From Choanephora cucurbitarum (Eukaryota > Mucoromycota > Mucoromycetes > Mucorales > Choanephoraceae): a stretch of 64,000 bases of DNA. Below are positions 1 to 11,860 of the stretch, piece after piece (the stretch's first letter is position 1; each line of letters begins with the position of its first letter). A program made the translations under genes and the position numbers. The stretch covers positions 186,001-250,000 of the forward strand of contig JAIWNI010000006.1 in assembly GCA_025331435.1 (NCBI GenBank), written 5' to 3'. The notes beneath the pieces are model-generated. The model was not told the origin of the DNA. It saw only the letters and a program-made list of their open reading frames with translations, and ran no database searches.

Positions 1-475
1 CTGATTTAGAGCAATATATCACAGATGTTTTGTCCCTTTCTTACTCTGAAGCATGTATTTGATTAACATTTTGACAAACGTTTGTCATCAGTTCACAAGA
101 AAAAATATGCGAGTTTTTCTGAAGCTCGTCTTATTTCGACCAGGTCAGAATAATATGAATTGTTTTCTACTAAGAGTTATCAAAAAAAAAAGTTAAGAAA
201 CATTTCCAATACACGACATATATACATACATGTATATATAGAACCAACTCAGAAGATTCAGTAGCTCATTTACTTGTAGATGTGGAACAGAATAGTAATG
301 AACAGAAGATTGTAGTTATAGTAGTTTAGAGACATTTATGAGATAAAAGCATATAGTTTTATTAATTCATTTATTTATTTTTATTTGTTCAGATATAGGT
401 TTGGGACATATTTTCATTCTATCATTCTTTTTTTGCCAGCCTTTGGTTTCACTTCTGCCGAAAGAAGTTACTTAC

Positions 476-497
476 GGGAGTAGCCGCGTGAAGGCAT
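476..497 (-). CDS. Possible first coding exon of a gene leaving the left edge
   Basis: On the minus strand an ATG at 497 opens MPSRGYS and is followed by a strong donor (CCC then gtaagt) at 475. The stretch 440-570 is clearly richer in G+C than its surroundings. A second donor-like site (aag|gtaagt) lies upstream of the ATG, as expected for an untranslated exon. The start resembles SR/RRM RNA-binding proteins, which often have a long first intron, but no following exon is visible before base 1. This is a weak inference from 22 coding bases. Confidence 0.18.
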
Positions 498-2842
498 CTG
501 GTCTGTACTCCCACTTACCTTAAATTCCTCGAGTATCTACCTTCCCGTGGAAGCTACAAACAAGAAGCGATGAGTCAGACGTTAAATATTAAAAAGAAAA
601 GGAAGGCTAGATCCCATGACAAATAAACAAGAAGGCTTGACATCAGGAAGAAGAGGGGGGGAGAACTGAGGAACTCGGTTAACTTTGGAGCTTGGTAAGC
701 AAAGTAACTAAGGAAATAAGGAACTAAGGCGGCCAGAAACTAGATGAGAACCAAAAGAGAGAACCAAAAGAGAGAACCAAAGAACCCATAGAATCCAAAG
801 AGCCAAGAGAGGACCTTAGAACCAAGAGAGGACCTTAGAACCAAAGAACCTTAGAGACAGAGCACCAAAGAACCAAAGCGCCGAAGAACCAAAGAACCCC
901 AAAGGTTGAAATAGGAGAGAGACATATAATAAAAGAAAGGAAGTAGTGGATGTATGATTAAAAGAGGAAGAAAAAACAAAGAGTGAAAGAATCAAGCTTT
1001 TTTTATATAGTCTTGACCTCTGTCAAATCGGCGTTAGTCTGTTATAGACATTTTTCAGCTTAGCTATTGCTTCCATCACATGCAGTACACACTACCACCC
1101 TAACAACCAATCGCTTCTTTTCCTGTCTATCTTTTTTTTTCTTACCTCACACACACTCTCTTCTTCTCTCTCTTTCTCCTTCAAACGTTTCATACACTTG
1201 TTACACTTGAGCTATCAAGAGTCGAGACCTTCCTCTTTAATTCCCCTTCTTTCCTATTGCTTTGGGATTGTTGGATCGATCTTTATGCAGACATAACTGT
1301 GTAATCCTGTACAACACCACTAGTCTGCTTTTTTTTTTCTTTTGGTAATGGCTTGGTTTCAGTTCTCCTTAACAACAAAAGATAATGTGTTTGTTGGGAA
1401 TTACAGACAAGGGTAAGATAGAGAGATGCGGCGCTGATACAGTGTCTTTTCTTTTATCTCACACTACAAACGAGAAAAGAGGATGAAAGGTAAAAGAAAG
1501 AGGGCAAGAAAGAACAATAAGAACAATAAAGAGAAACAAAATGTTCAAAGCAACCACGTGAAAAGTACACTAAACTTTCCTTTTATTTCTGCACACTTTG
1601 CAAAAGACCGCGTTTTTTACCTGCGTTTTGTCATGATAAGTGAATAGTACAATCCATACACGCATATTCTATCTAGTACGCTCTCGATCAACAGGCAGTC
1701 GACTCTTCTTTTTTTTTCTTTTGATAATAAAGATGGTAAAGCTCTATTTGTTTATGGTTACCTATTAATTGGATTTCCTTTCTAAGCAACATCCTCCAAA
1801 CCATCGCCTGACATCTCTCTATCTCTGCCACTCACTTTTTTTTCTTCTTTTCTTCGAGTGCAACGAGTGTATACCAAAAGCCCATCGTGCTATATCACTA
1901 CGCGCTAGTTAGACATGCAGAAGTATACAACTACAAAGATATAAAGAAACTTTTTTCTTCCTTCTTTTGGTAGTGCACTCGATGAAGACCTGTCAAATTT
2001 ACAAACCCAGAAAGGAAGCTTATTTTTTTCTTGGTTCATTGTTTATTTTCTGAACAAGGAGGTGTCACAATCAATGCATCTAATTTTTTTTCTTGCTTTC
2101 TCTTTCTTTCTTTTTTTACAATACACTATATACAGTCTAGAAACAACAGATGATGTAGTCATTACCATCTTGTTCGCACAATCTTTAAGAAAGGCAAAAA
2201 TGTACTATCTGCCAGTCAAAAAAAGAAAGAGAAAGATAAAAAAGGAAAAAGAAAAAGATCGCCAACTTCGGCCATCCAAATTAAGTAATGGTAGTAGAAG
2301 TTGTTGTGTTTGAAACGCTGTTGATACTTTCTCTCAACAAACTGGTGCTAAAAATTATAAGACTATAGCCAAGCAAAACGAAATCTCTAGAAAGCTAGTT
2401 CTTCCAGTATTAAGCAACTTGATGTTGAGAATGATGAACGTAGGAAAGCAATCAGATCGTGTTGACAGACCAGAGAGCAATGATTGCGCAGTCGATCTTC
2501 AAAGCATATCCGCAGACAGGCAAAATCACCCAAGATAGTTAAATAAAAACTGCGTCATTTGTCTATCGATAAGGCATGACCTGTGTCAATGCGATAACTA
2601 ATTTAGTAAACGAAAAAAAGAAAGGAAGGGAAGGGGAGGGGAGGGAAAGAGACGAATCAGGCTACATTTGGTGTAACACATCCGTACATGTTTGTTTATA
2701 CTGTTGTTAACTAGACAAAAGTAGAAGATGATGAAAAGCTTGCGAGCAAAGGAATAGTGAGAAGAGAGCGAGCAACTTGCTGAAGGGTTTCTTTAATGAC
2801 AGTGATAGTCAGATCAAAGTGTTAGTCTGTCGTTTAGAGACA
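498..2842. other. Long non-coding, polypyrimidine-rich stretch
   Basis: I see no convincing gene. The stretch has many C/T tracts and A/G tracts and short open frames without family resemblance. An open frame at about 2311-2537 (AVDTFSQQTGAKNY onward) has no start codon at its head and is not recognised; it could be an exon remnant. The region could serve as promoter or leader for the possible gene at the left edge. Confidence 0.35.
735..905. repeat. Imperfect purine-rich GAACCAAAG tandem repeat
   Basis: Units such as gaaccaaaagaga and gaggaccttagaaccaaga recur about a dozen times with variable spacing. It reads as a low-complexity minisatellite with no open frame kept through it. Confidence 0.7.
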
Positions 2843-3012
2843 CAATAGTCGCTTTATTTAGGAGTGTGCATATTCTTGAGAAGTACACTCTTATATTGAA
2901 CATACTCTTAAATCGAATTATATTTTGGCGCTTCAAGCGATTTAAGTTAAAGGATTGCACTTTATATTAAGTATACTCTTAAATCAAACAATTTTAAATC
3001 GAGCGACTACTG
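2843..3012. repeat. Decayed pogo/Tc1-like MITE
   Basis: The right end (tcgagcgactactg followed by TA) and the left end (caatagtcgctttattta) are degenerate inverted copies of each other. Both resemble the intact MITE at 20538-20636. Internal copies of actcttaaatcgaa-like sequence are shared with that family. No coding capacity is visible. Confidence 0.55.
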
Positions 3013-3229
3013 TATACCCATTAATTTTCTTCCTCATCCTACTTTGATTTCTCGCGTTAAACTTATTCGATTTTGATAAAATCAGTATCATTCCAAAGCG
3101 CATATTACCGGATTTATATCAATTTCGTTGGTTTTCATTTTCATCTCACTTCATTACTGTACATTTTAAGAATTGTATTTTCAAAAAAAAAAGCATGATT
3201 GCTTTAGTTGATTAAAGCCCAGATGGAAG

Positions 3230-4620
3230 AAGCCTCATCAACGTTCATCTTTTGTTCTTTACATTTTGCAACAAAGTCAACATAATGTTCAGGCATTGCT
3301 AAAGAGAATTCTTTCAAACCGTCAAAATATAAGATTTTTGGGTCTCAAAGAGGCTTTTGTCTAGTCTTTTCTTCAGTGTGGCAACAGTTTCCTTCTTCTT
3401 GCTATTAAATGATATTTTGTCCTTTGGCATTCCTTACACCTTCTCAATTGGTTGTAGTTGGCAATGATAGGGTGGGGTTAATTACGATGGTGTACTCATA
3501 CTTTTTTGCTATCATATATGTTGCTAAGTAGGTTCAATTGCAAGCTTCTTTACGATTTCCAAAAGCTCACTTTTTTTCTTTGATTGATCTGGGTCAGCTA
3601 AATACCCGTTCTCAATCAACCAAGACTTGATCTCACTTTTTTCTTACTGTTGCTGGTAGGTGCTTTGTCGATACAATTCTCATGGTAAGATAAACCATCC
3701 TTATGGATGACACGATTGCCATAAGGGATCAACGACGCACAGAGCTTCTCAAAAAGATTGGTAAATTTGTCCTTGTCGAGATTGCTATGGTAATCTGTCT
3801 TAATACCTCTTCTCCCTTTTGCCGATCAAACAGTGATGCTGTCTTTGATTATGCTGGCCCTCCGCTTTTGGTTTTGAGTATAGACAACAATGGCAGCAAA
3901 TACCACCAATATTGAGCCTTTGTTCTTATTAACAGTTACTCTAGGTGCTGTCCAAGCTTTTTTTTTTTTGCATGTTTGTCTACATGATAATACGACTCAT
4001 TCAAGAAAGCTTCTGGTCGTATTGGCTGATCTTGATTGCTAATGTTTCTTAAACGACTATATACATACATATGTCTGAAGGTAAACACACTCATTGCGCC
4101 CCTTGAAGCAATGCTTTACTGTGTCTTGCTTGTAGCCACTGACTTGTTTGTCTCTAGATGTGATAAAAGGAATGATTTTGATATAATCATTTCAAAAAGT
4201 TTCAAAGAATACATAAAAGCCAGTATTTTGGCCGAAAATCAGCTCATTTTCAATTTTGTTAAGAATCGCATGTATCTATCCCAGAATCTCTCTTCATTAT
4301 GGATCCAGCAAACTTGGATCCAAGGTCTATCAATCACCAAAATAAATTAAAAGAAGACGATTGTCAGGATTGCTTTCCCGAGCCCTTTTCTGGTGACATA
4401 CTTACTTTTCAGTGACCTCAAAAGCCTGAATACATATTGCATGCCAGAGCATATTCAACCCATACATCTAACACTGACAAAAATCTGGAGAATCGAACGA
4501 TGTTAGCATTCTCATTTGGCATATCCAGAAGCCAAAATAAAGCCGCAATGACTAAAGCAGCACATCCAAATATACGAAATGGGAATGCTAACATTGTTTG
4601 CTTCCCTAAATTTTTAGCAG
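3230..4620 (-). pseudogene. Decayed DDE transposase (Tc1/mariner-IS630 type)
   Basis: Reading the minus strand across several frames recovers ordered pieces of a DDE transposase. KFTNLFEKLC-like and GNRVIHKDGLSYHEN segments lie around 3690-3790, then DKAPTSNSKK, then PPYHCQLQPIEKV at 3438-3478. The last is the family's PPYH.ELNPIE box carrying the third acidic residue. Stops and frameshifts break it throughout, so it is dead. It differs from the 460-aa transposase near 38 kb, whose equivalent box is PPYSPFLNPIEEFW. Ends and target duplication were not found. Confidence 0.6.
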
Positions 4621-5352
4621 CCTAGGACCGTCTCCTTGCGAGCCTCAAAAATTATAATGGTTCGCTAGAAACAAAGGAGGACGCACCCCCTATCAATTTT
4701 TCGACCATAATAAATAACTTTGTCTTACTCAAATAAAAAAATACTTACGTATAAATAAAAGGACTTTCCGGTTGTATTATATAAGTCTGGCAGTGTTATG
4801 TTGTGAGAAAGTGATTATTATATGGCAAAAATTGAGGAGATGATGTTTTCAATTCTAAGGGAGTTGCAAGAATCTTATCTTTTCTTTTGTTAGATCGCTG
4901 TATAGTCGCCTTAATCAGACAAAAGCAGCTTTTGCTGTTGCTATCTGACTTGTTGAGAAGCAATATAAAAAAATACTCTGTACTGGACATAAAGGCAAAT
5001 CAAAATAAAGACAAAAAAGGATTCTTCTAGACCTTATACAGTTACGAAAAGTTGGAAAGAGTGAGGAAGTACCTTATTATCAAATATGCGTGTCTGATCC
5101 GAATGAGATGAGCCTGGTGAATCAAAGTAAAGCTACTTAAAAAACATTACTCTTTTGCGTTGTCTTTTGCCCAAAAATGCCTTCCATGTTACTCAAACTA
5201 GCAAGTCGCTATCTGTTTTCTGACGTTGCTTGTATAATCCTTTGAATTGTTCGTCCCGGTAATAGCTAGGTCATCCAAAACAAATCGAGTCGTAGACATT
5301 TATATGATATCAAAGAGTAAGCTAGCTGTGAAAGTTGTTTTAACCTTTTAAA
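4621..5352. other. No recognisable feature
   Basis: AT-rich stretch with only short frames in all six readings; nothing with family resemblance was seen. Confidence 0.4.
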
Positions 5353-5940
5353 TTGTTTTTGTCTAGGTCGAAAGAACTTAAACTTCGAGCAGCACTGCTT
5401 TTTTTCAGCGAATCTCACTTTTCTGGTGTTAGTTCATCTTCCTATTACTCCTTGCACTCAGAATCAGCCAAAGTATGCAACGTTAGCGGACGAAAAATTG
5501 ACATGAAATCTACAACTGCCAACGGTATTGAAGTTTCCCTATGTGAGTTTAAGAAAAACGTTGACAAAAATGAACTGGCCGAGCAACAAGGCAAATACTG
5601 TCACTTGAACGTCTCTCTGCTTGAATGGTTGATTACAATCAACTTGAGCGACAAGATAATTACAACAATTTGGGGTGATATGGGATTGTAGTACTTTGCT
5701 AATGCTTGATGCCTACAAAGCTTGCCTTCAGGCTGTCAAGCCAATCCTTTTGCCATTGAGAAAGATATGGGTGACATTTATCTTGCCTATCCCATCGGCA
5801 ATGTAGAGGCTCTCACTGATCGAATACTTTTGGATGCCGTGCTTATCCAAAGCATGGTAACATTATGCCAGTGGAAAGCTAGTATCTTTCTTTGCTTAAT
5901 CAATAGCGTCAGTAACGATGGTTATAGTCCTGCCTTATGA
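5353..5940 (+). pseudogene. Decayed ORF of a nuclease-like fungal repeat family
   Basis: Two open stretches (5353-5691 and 5722-5940) in different frames read as one broken protein. The first contains GRKIDM followed about 15 residues later by EVSLCEFKK, then a Gln/Asn-rich helix (AEQQGKYCHLNVSLLEWL). An Asp followed by E-x-K is the layout of PD-(D/E)XK nucleases. To my recollection, GRKID...E-x-K ORFs of this kind occur in many copies in Mucorales, but this was not checked. No intact start or full-length frame exists, so it is probably a remnant. The nuclease reading is an inference from motif spacing only. Confidence 0.35.
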
Positions 5941-7168
5941 ACTTTTTTTAACAAAGCCTAAGTAAATAGAATTTACTTCGGCCCTGTCACAAAGAAAGGT
6001 GACGAGTTTTCTGCTTTGTTTGCATCAAAACTACAAAGTAGAAAGCGACAAAAAAGCAGTAACAGAATAAAGTAAATTGTTTTCTCTATCTTCCTTTTTT
6101 GCTTGTACAATTGGCAGATCAAGATAAAGCGATACTCACGATAATCTTTTTAACTTGCCAGTAAAACAAAATATAAATGACAGTTAAAATTAATTTCAGA
6201 ATCAGTTTTATGGTATCCACATATCTACTCAGATGTATAGTCAGATGGTTGTAGTGCGATACATACTGCTTATGGCCATGCTTCCTGAAACTTAGTAATT
6301 GACGCTTAAACAACAACTATAACTAATCCTAGATAAATCGTCTGTATAAGCCTGACCAACTTCACACTCTATTGACATTTCAATACTTTTGTGCATAACA
6401 TCTGAGACAGCTTTTTTCAGGCACCAAGTTCACTAGGCTAAGTACTTGGTCTGTAGTATATTGAGCTATCCTAATATGAGTTTGATTGATTTGTCACTTT
6501 TGAGACTTTTTATTCAGATCATAGTCGGTCAATGACTAAAGTTGCATCATAGCTGGGCTTTTAATGGTAATCTTCTACAATAGTCCTGCACTCTTTAAAG
6601 ACCTATACAGATAAAATCCGACCGCAAGATCAAAATCAGAGTTAATTATTCTTAATCGGGTTTGTAACTAGGGTAAGATCTGATAAGAAAGTGTAGAGAG
6701 TGTCCAAAAAAGGAAGCAACAGAAACTTAAAAGCTATCAATAAGTACTTTGAGATAATCTGAAAATCCACTTTCGAGTGTTAGTTATTTTAGAAGTCATA
6801 TTGTTTCCATTCTATTCTTTCTTTTCTACTCGGGTTAAGTAGCGTATCTTATTAGCTCGGTTTTGCTATCATGAATTTCGATGAGATCAAAGATACGTCA
6901 ATATAACCAGAAAAGAAAAAAGAGGATCAGAGTAGTTATTCATGTGCAAAACAATCAAATCTTCTTCTCTTACAAAAAGACTATTGAAAACAGTTCAACT
7001 GACTCGACTTCATGAGAATTCTTTCTCGTCATTTTTTGTCTATTTTGCAATCATCTTAAAATCTTATGATCTAAACTCCATCTTAATCTGAAATCAAAAT
7101 GCTGTCGATCTGTCAAATGCAGCTATTTAGAAAAAATTTTCTTTTTCTTTTCCAAGCTTTCAAATTGA
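5941..7168. other. Intergenic, probably upstream region of the permease
   Basis: No gene is visible. C/T-rich runs just before 7169 are typical of a fungal leader. The open frame at 6119-6316 on the minus strand lacks any recognisable motif. Confidence 0.4.
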
Positions 7169-8924
7169 ATGGTTAAGGACAACAATAGCAATTATTCGCA
7201 AAATGGCCAACTCAGAGAATGTGATCAAGAAGCACACAAAAAGAACAACTATGCTACAGAAGAGCAAATTCTTTTGTCTTTTGGATATAAGCAAGTAAGC
7301 AATAACCATTATTCTATCAGTAGTCTGTCTCTCACACGCATTTCTCTGTTTTCTGTACCTAGGAAATGAACAAGACGATGTCGACTATTTCTAATTTTTC
7401 CATCGCTTTTGGATGCTGCTCCATCCTATCAGGCCTTACTCCCGTAATGTTCTTGTCTGGCTGAAAGAAAGAAACAAGATTATTCATTGCCTTTTCGACT
7501 TCTTTATTTAGATGTGGGGAGACGCTATGATGTCAGGTGGCTCTATAAGTGTTATTTGGGGATGGATTTTGATTTCTATCTTCACATTTGGTGTAGGCCT
7601 TTCATTAGCAGAAATTTGCTCTGCTATTCCTGTTACAGGGGGATTGTACATTTGGGTTTCTCGTCTTGCCCCTCCAGATTGGATTCCTATTATGTGTTAC
7701 ATCACTGGATGGTGTAACTGGCTTGGGCTTACAGTGGCTATTGCTTCTGCTGACCTAGGTCTTGCTCAGTTTATGTCTTCTGTGATTGGTATTCAAAATC
7801 CTGAATATAATGCTGGTATCTATTGGCAATATGGCATATTTTTGGCCATCTTGTTTATTCATGGCCTAATTAATTCAATGCATATCAAGTACAACGGATT
7901 CTTCAATCAAGCTTCGCTCTATTGGCACTTGGCTGGTACACTTTTGATTATCATTGTAGCCCTTGCTTTAACGCCCAACAAACCCAGTGCCAAATGGGTA
8001 TTTACTTATTTTGAGAATGATACAGGCTTTAGTTCTGATGCTTATGCTTTCTTGATCGGCCTTTTACAATCTCAGTATACACTCTCTGGATTTGATAGTG
8101 CAGCACATATGTCTGAAGAAACACGCGACGCTGCACGCTCTGCACCAAAGGGTATTCTATATGCAATTGGAGCTGCTGCAATTACTGGCTTTGTCTTTAT
8201 GCTTTCAGTCAATTTCTGTGTTCAGGACTTTGAGCGCCAGATTGTCAAGACAACTCTTAGCCCCCAAATGACTCAAGTGTTTTTAGATGGTGTAGGCTAT
8301 CAATGGACCATCGTATTTACAGTTGTTGTGATGGGTGCCATGTTCTTTTCAGGATCTGCATTGACCCTTGGAAGTTCACGCATGATCTATGCTTTTGCGC
8401 GTGATGGAGGTGTACCTTTTAGTCGATGGTTAAGTCAGATCAACCAATCAACACAGACACCTGTCTATGCAGTCTGGGCCAACATTATTTTTGCAGCTGT
8501 GGTTGGTTTGCTTTATATTGTTAACGAAACAGCTTTCAATGCGATTGTCTCTGTCAACACTATTGCTTCATCACTGGCCTATTTTATTCCCATCTGTCTT
8601 CGACTAACAGTGGCTCGCAAGACATTTCAAAAAGGGCCCTTCCACCTAGGTCCTTTTTCAGATATCATCAACCTTACTAGCTGTTTTTGGATCCTGTTTA
8701 CCTCTGTCTTGTTCCTGTGCCCAACTCAAAATCCAGTAACAGCTGCGAATATGAATTACGCTTCTGTTATCTTTGCATTTGTTATGTTCAGTGCTGTCGG
8801 CTATTATCATTTCCGTGCTCGCCATTGGTTCCATGGTCCTGGTAAAAGCCAAGAACCTGACCCTCAACTAGAACCTTATGAGCCACAGCCTATTCTACAA
8901 TATGGTTCTACTTCAAAGAACTAA
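7169..8924 (+). CDS. APC-family amino-acid/amine permease
   Basis: Three exons (7169-7294, 7363-7443, 7512-8924) with gt...ag introns of 68 nt each give 539 aa, the usual size for fungal GABA/choline-type permeases. The hydrophilic N-terminus leads into a GYKQEMNKTMSTISNFSIAF segment, as in this subfamily, then about twelve membrane helices. The family's GGLYIWVSRLAPP, TGWCNWLG and GFDSAAHMSEET boxes are all present; the last is the strongest signature. It should move amino acids or choline/GABA-like amines across the plasma or vacuolar membrane; the substrate cannot be read from sequence. It ends only 64 bp from the stop of the convergent Nup82 gene. The first ATG was chosen because it gives the expected short cytoplasmic tail. 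Confidence 0.92.
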
Positions 8925-8988
8925 ATAGTATCCATATACATTACACCTTTTATTTAAGTAAATAGAAGTTATTTATTCGGCAGGACCT

Positions 8989-11860
8989 TTAGTTGACAGG
9001 CATTTTTATGTCGAGGTTTTTTAATCTTGCATTTACTTGTTCAATCGTGGATTGTCTACGTTAGAAAAAATTAGCAAGAGTAAATATATTCGATTTTCAA
9101 ACACATACTGTTGTTTCAATGTACGCAAGATGCCTTCAAGTTGAGCTGAATTCATGTTACTTGACTTTGATGTGTAAGTCTTTGTCTTTTGAATTTCTAA
9201 TTGCTCTAATTGAGTTTGAAGCTAAAAAGAGAGGAGACAGTTAGATCATAAAAAAGAAGATGGAAATAAAAAAAAAATACATACTGATTGTATGCGTGCA
9301 AGATAGCCTGAGTCACCAGAAATTTTCTTTGATAATTCCTCAAGCCTGGCAATCCATTCCTTTTCTTGGATAGACAAGTCAGGTTGATAGACCTTCATGA
9401 GTGTGCGCAAATGCTTGTCAATTCGTAAACGCAATTGTGTATGCTGTTTAGTAATTTCTTTTAATCTTTGTTGCTGTGCTGCCTTTGCCTCTTCTGAATT
9501 TATCTTCTGTAGCTTGTAATATAGCTCTCTCAATGTCTTGACCTGTCTCTCAAACTCTTTTTGCTGAACAGTGAGTCTTGTATCAACCTTGGAAGCAGCC
9601 TTCTTAAGATCTCTGGCTTGGCGACGAATTTGCTCTGTAGACTTAGCAAAGAAGCGAAGAGTGTCCTCATTAATTACGATTTCCTTAGATCCACTCATTT
9701 CGGAGGGGATCACAATTTTAGGCTGCTTGGGCAACGTGTCTAATTGGGCAGGTGGTTGAAAAGCTGGTAAAGGCAAAGCTGGTTGATACCCGCCTGATGT
9801 GTCTTCATGCTCTTTATCATCTTGGTCTTCGTCAGCAAGACTTTTAAGTTGTGCTTTAACAGCATTCTGTACTTCTTCAGATTCAATGACTTCACGGCGT
9901 ATGTTGAGGTTTTGTGTGATCAAACGATAGTCTGCTGTAAGGGTTAGAAGAGAATAAGACAGATACATGTCTGTTATCAAAGTCAAACCGACGACGGGCA
10001 CAAAGCTGTTTTGGAAAGGTGCTGAGTTTACAAGCAAGCGTACTTCAGAACTCTTCTTCTGCTTGAGCCAGCTTGCAAGTCCTTGTTTGGCTTCGGTGTC
10101 TTGTCCGTCTTCATAAAATGAGCTCAATTGCTTAAGGCGATCTAACCAATCACTCATCACAACTGCGTGAACTCCTGTAGCATGGTATGCAAAATATATG
10201 TCTTGACACATAGGGTCACTCAACAGACGTACTGATTGGAGTTGGTTGATCTCCTGTGATTTAAGTTGTATTGTTTCATACAGAGAGGCTTTGGGTAAGA
10301 ACTCGGTGTCTAGTAACAGTTTGGCTAATTCTCTTTCCCACTCTTTGCCATTGGCGCTGGTAGGTAACTGCCATTGAGCATCAATTTCACTACCCAATAT
10401 GTAGTTATGCACAAGGCCATTGTTGAACGCCAGAGCAAGAATATGTACAGCATCCGCATTGATATAAAGGATATCAGAAGGTTCAATTCCATCAGCCAAA
10501 ATGTTAGTATGGCTAATCATGAATGGTCCTTGTCTCTGGACAGAATGAAGGCTATGGCTCTTGCTGCTAGTCACAGTCAGCATGTCGTTGTCTGCCTTTG
10601 TGTTGTTGTGAGCTGTTGCATGGCGTGCAATTTTGGCTGATTGAAACAAGGCATTGACCCATAAATTTTGTAATTTAAACAAATGCGATAACAATTTGTG
10701 GTCACTTTCAGAGCTTGATTTGGCTTGTTCATACTTTGCGTCAGAAATACAAGATAAATTATCCAAATGGCTGCGACAAATTACACTATAGAAAGATAAC
10801 ACCATGTATTGTCAATATGTCTTCTTCTGCCCTCTCTTACATATATAGGCGTTTTCTTTTACTTGAAGTATACTTACCTTCGATAGGGAATAACTGGACA
10901 CAATGCATATATGTGGCCTGAACGCAATGTATAAAAGATAGTGAATGATTCCCATCCACTTGTGGCTGTACTAATGTTGCCCAAAGTGAAGGCAACAGCA
11001 TCTTCGTCTGTGTTATCATCATCATCTAACGAGAAACCGATCTTAGGTTGATCCTTAGGCTTTTGTATAGCAGGAGATAAATCAAAAGACTGTTCTGGCT
11101 CACTGATGTCTACACTGACATCAAAGATTCTAATGTCGATTGTTATTTATCAGTATTGTAGTCCTTTCTCGGCAGATGCAAACATAATTAACTCTTTACC
11201 TGAGGATACTATCATCACCGAGTACGACCAAATGGGTGCGTGTAGCACTCAAAGGGTGCCATTCGACTTGAACAACTGCGTTCTTGCTTCGATCATAGTA
11301 TTGTGTGCCAACTGACAATGTACGACAATCAACTTTTTTGACGGCCACTTGATCTGAAAGATTAGAGAAGCCTTGTCGAGGTAAACAGACAACTACTAAT
11401 CGGTTTTCTCCAGTAACAGCTAACAATCTACCGTTGTTGTTAGGTGTCAAAGAGTGAATAGTGAAATCGATATCAGGTGTAATCAATGTCTATGTTGAAA
11501 AGAGTTACAATCAAATTTGGTCTTGCTATTTCTTTTTTTTACCTTATAGGGAACGGTGTGAATCCAGCTATCAGGTAATTCCACGCCTTGCTCGCTAGCA
11601 GTATTTGAAGCCTCTAACCAAGCATCTTTGAATGCTACTAAATTGAGTGCTCTTATTTGACTTCCAACAGCCAACAAAAGATCGTTATCTCTGAGGGCCA
11701 AAACGCGGGTATGGTGTTGAAGAACAAAGTCGACTACATCATTTTGTTGGCGTGTTTGCTTGTTTTTAAGTCTCAATGAATATTGTTTCTCTGCATCAGT
11801 CAAACTAAACATAGGATGTCTGACAAGATGTTCTAGCCATGTATCACTCCAGACAGTCAT
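8989..11860 (-). CDS. Nucleoporin Nup82/Nup88 family
   Basis: Six exons: 11860-11543, 11489-11200, 11129-10878, 10785-9285, 9221-9109, 9055-8989, giving 846 aa. The N-terminal half is a beta-propeller-like region (VEWHPLSATRTHLVVLGDDSILRIFDVSV, then repeats ending at SGHIYALCPVIPYRS). The C-terminal third, after an acidic linker, is long coiled coil (TEQIRRQARDLKKAASKVD to the end). This order, and the SYSLLTLTADYRLI segment, match the Nup82/Nup88 family, a cytoplasmic-side pore subunit that anchors mRNA-export factors. Yeast Nup82 is about 710 aa and fission yeast Nup82 about 800. The assignment rests on architecture and partial motifs, since the family diverges quickly. The last two exons encode only coiled coil. 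Confidence 0.8.

Noticed and set aside
735..905. GAACCAAAG repeats as a CRISPR-like array
   Set aside because: Units are imperfect and adjoining without unique spacers; the host is a eukaryote.
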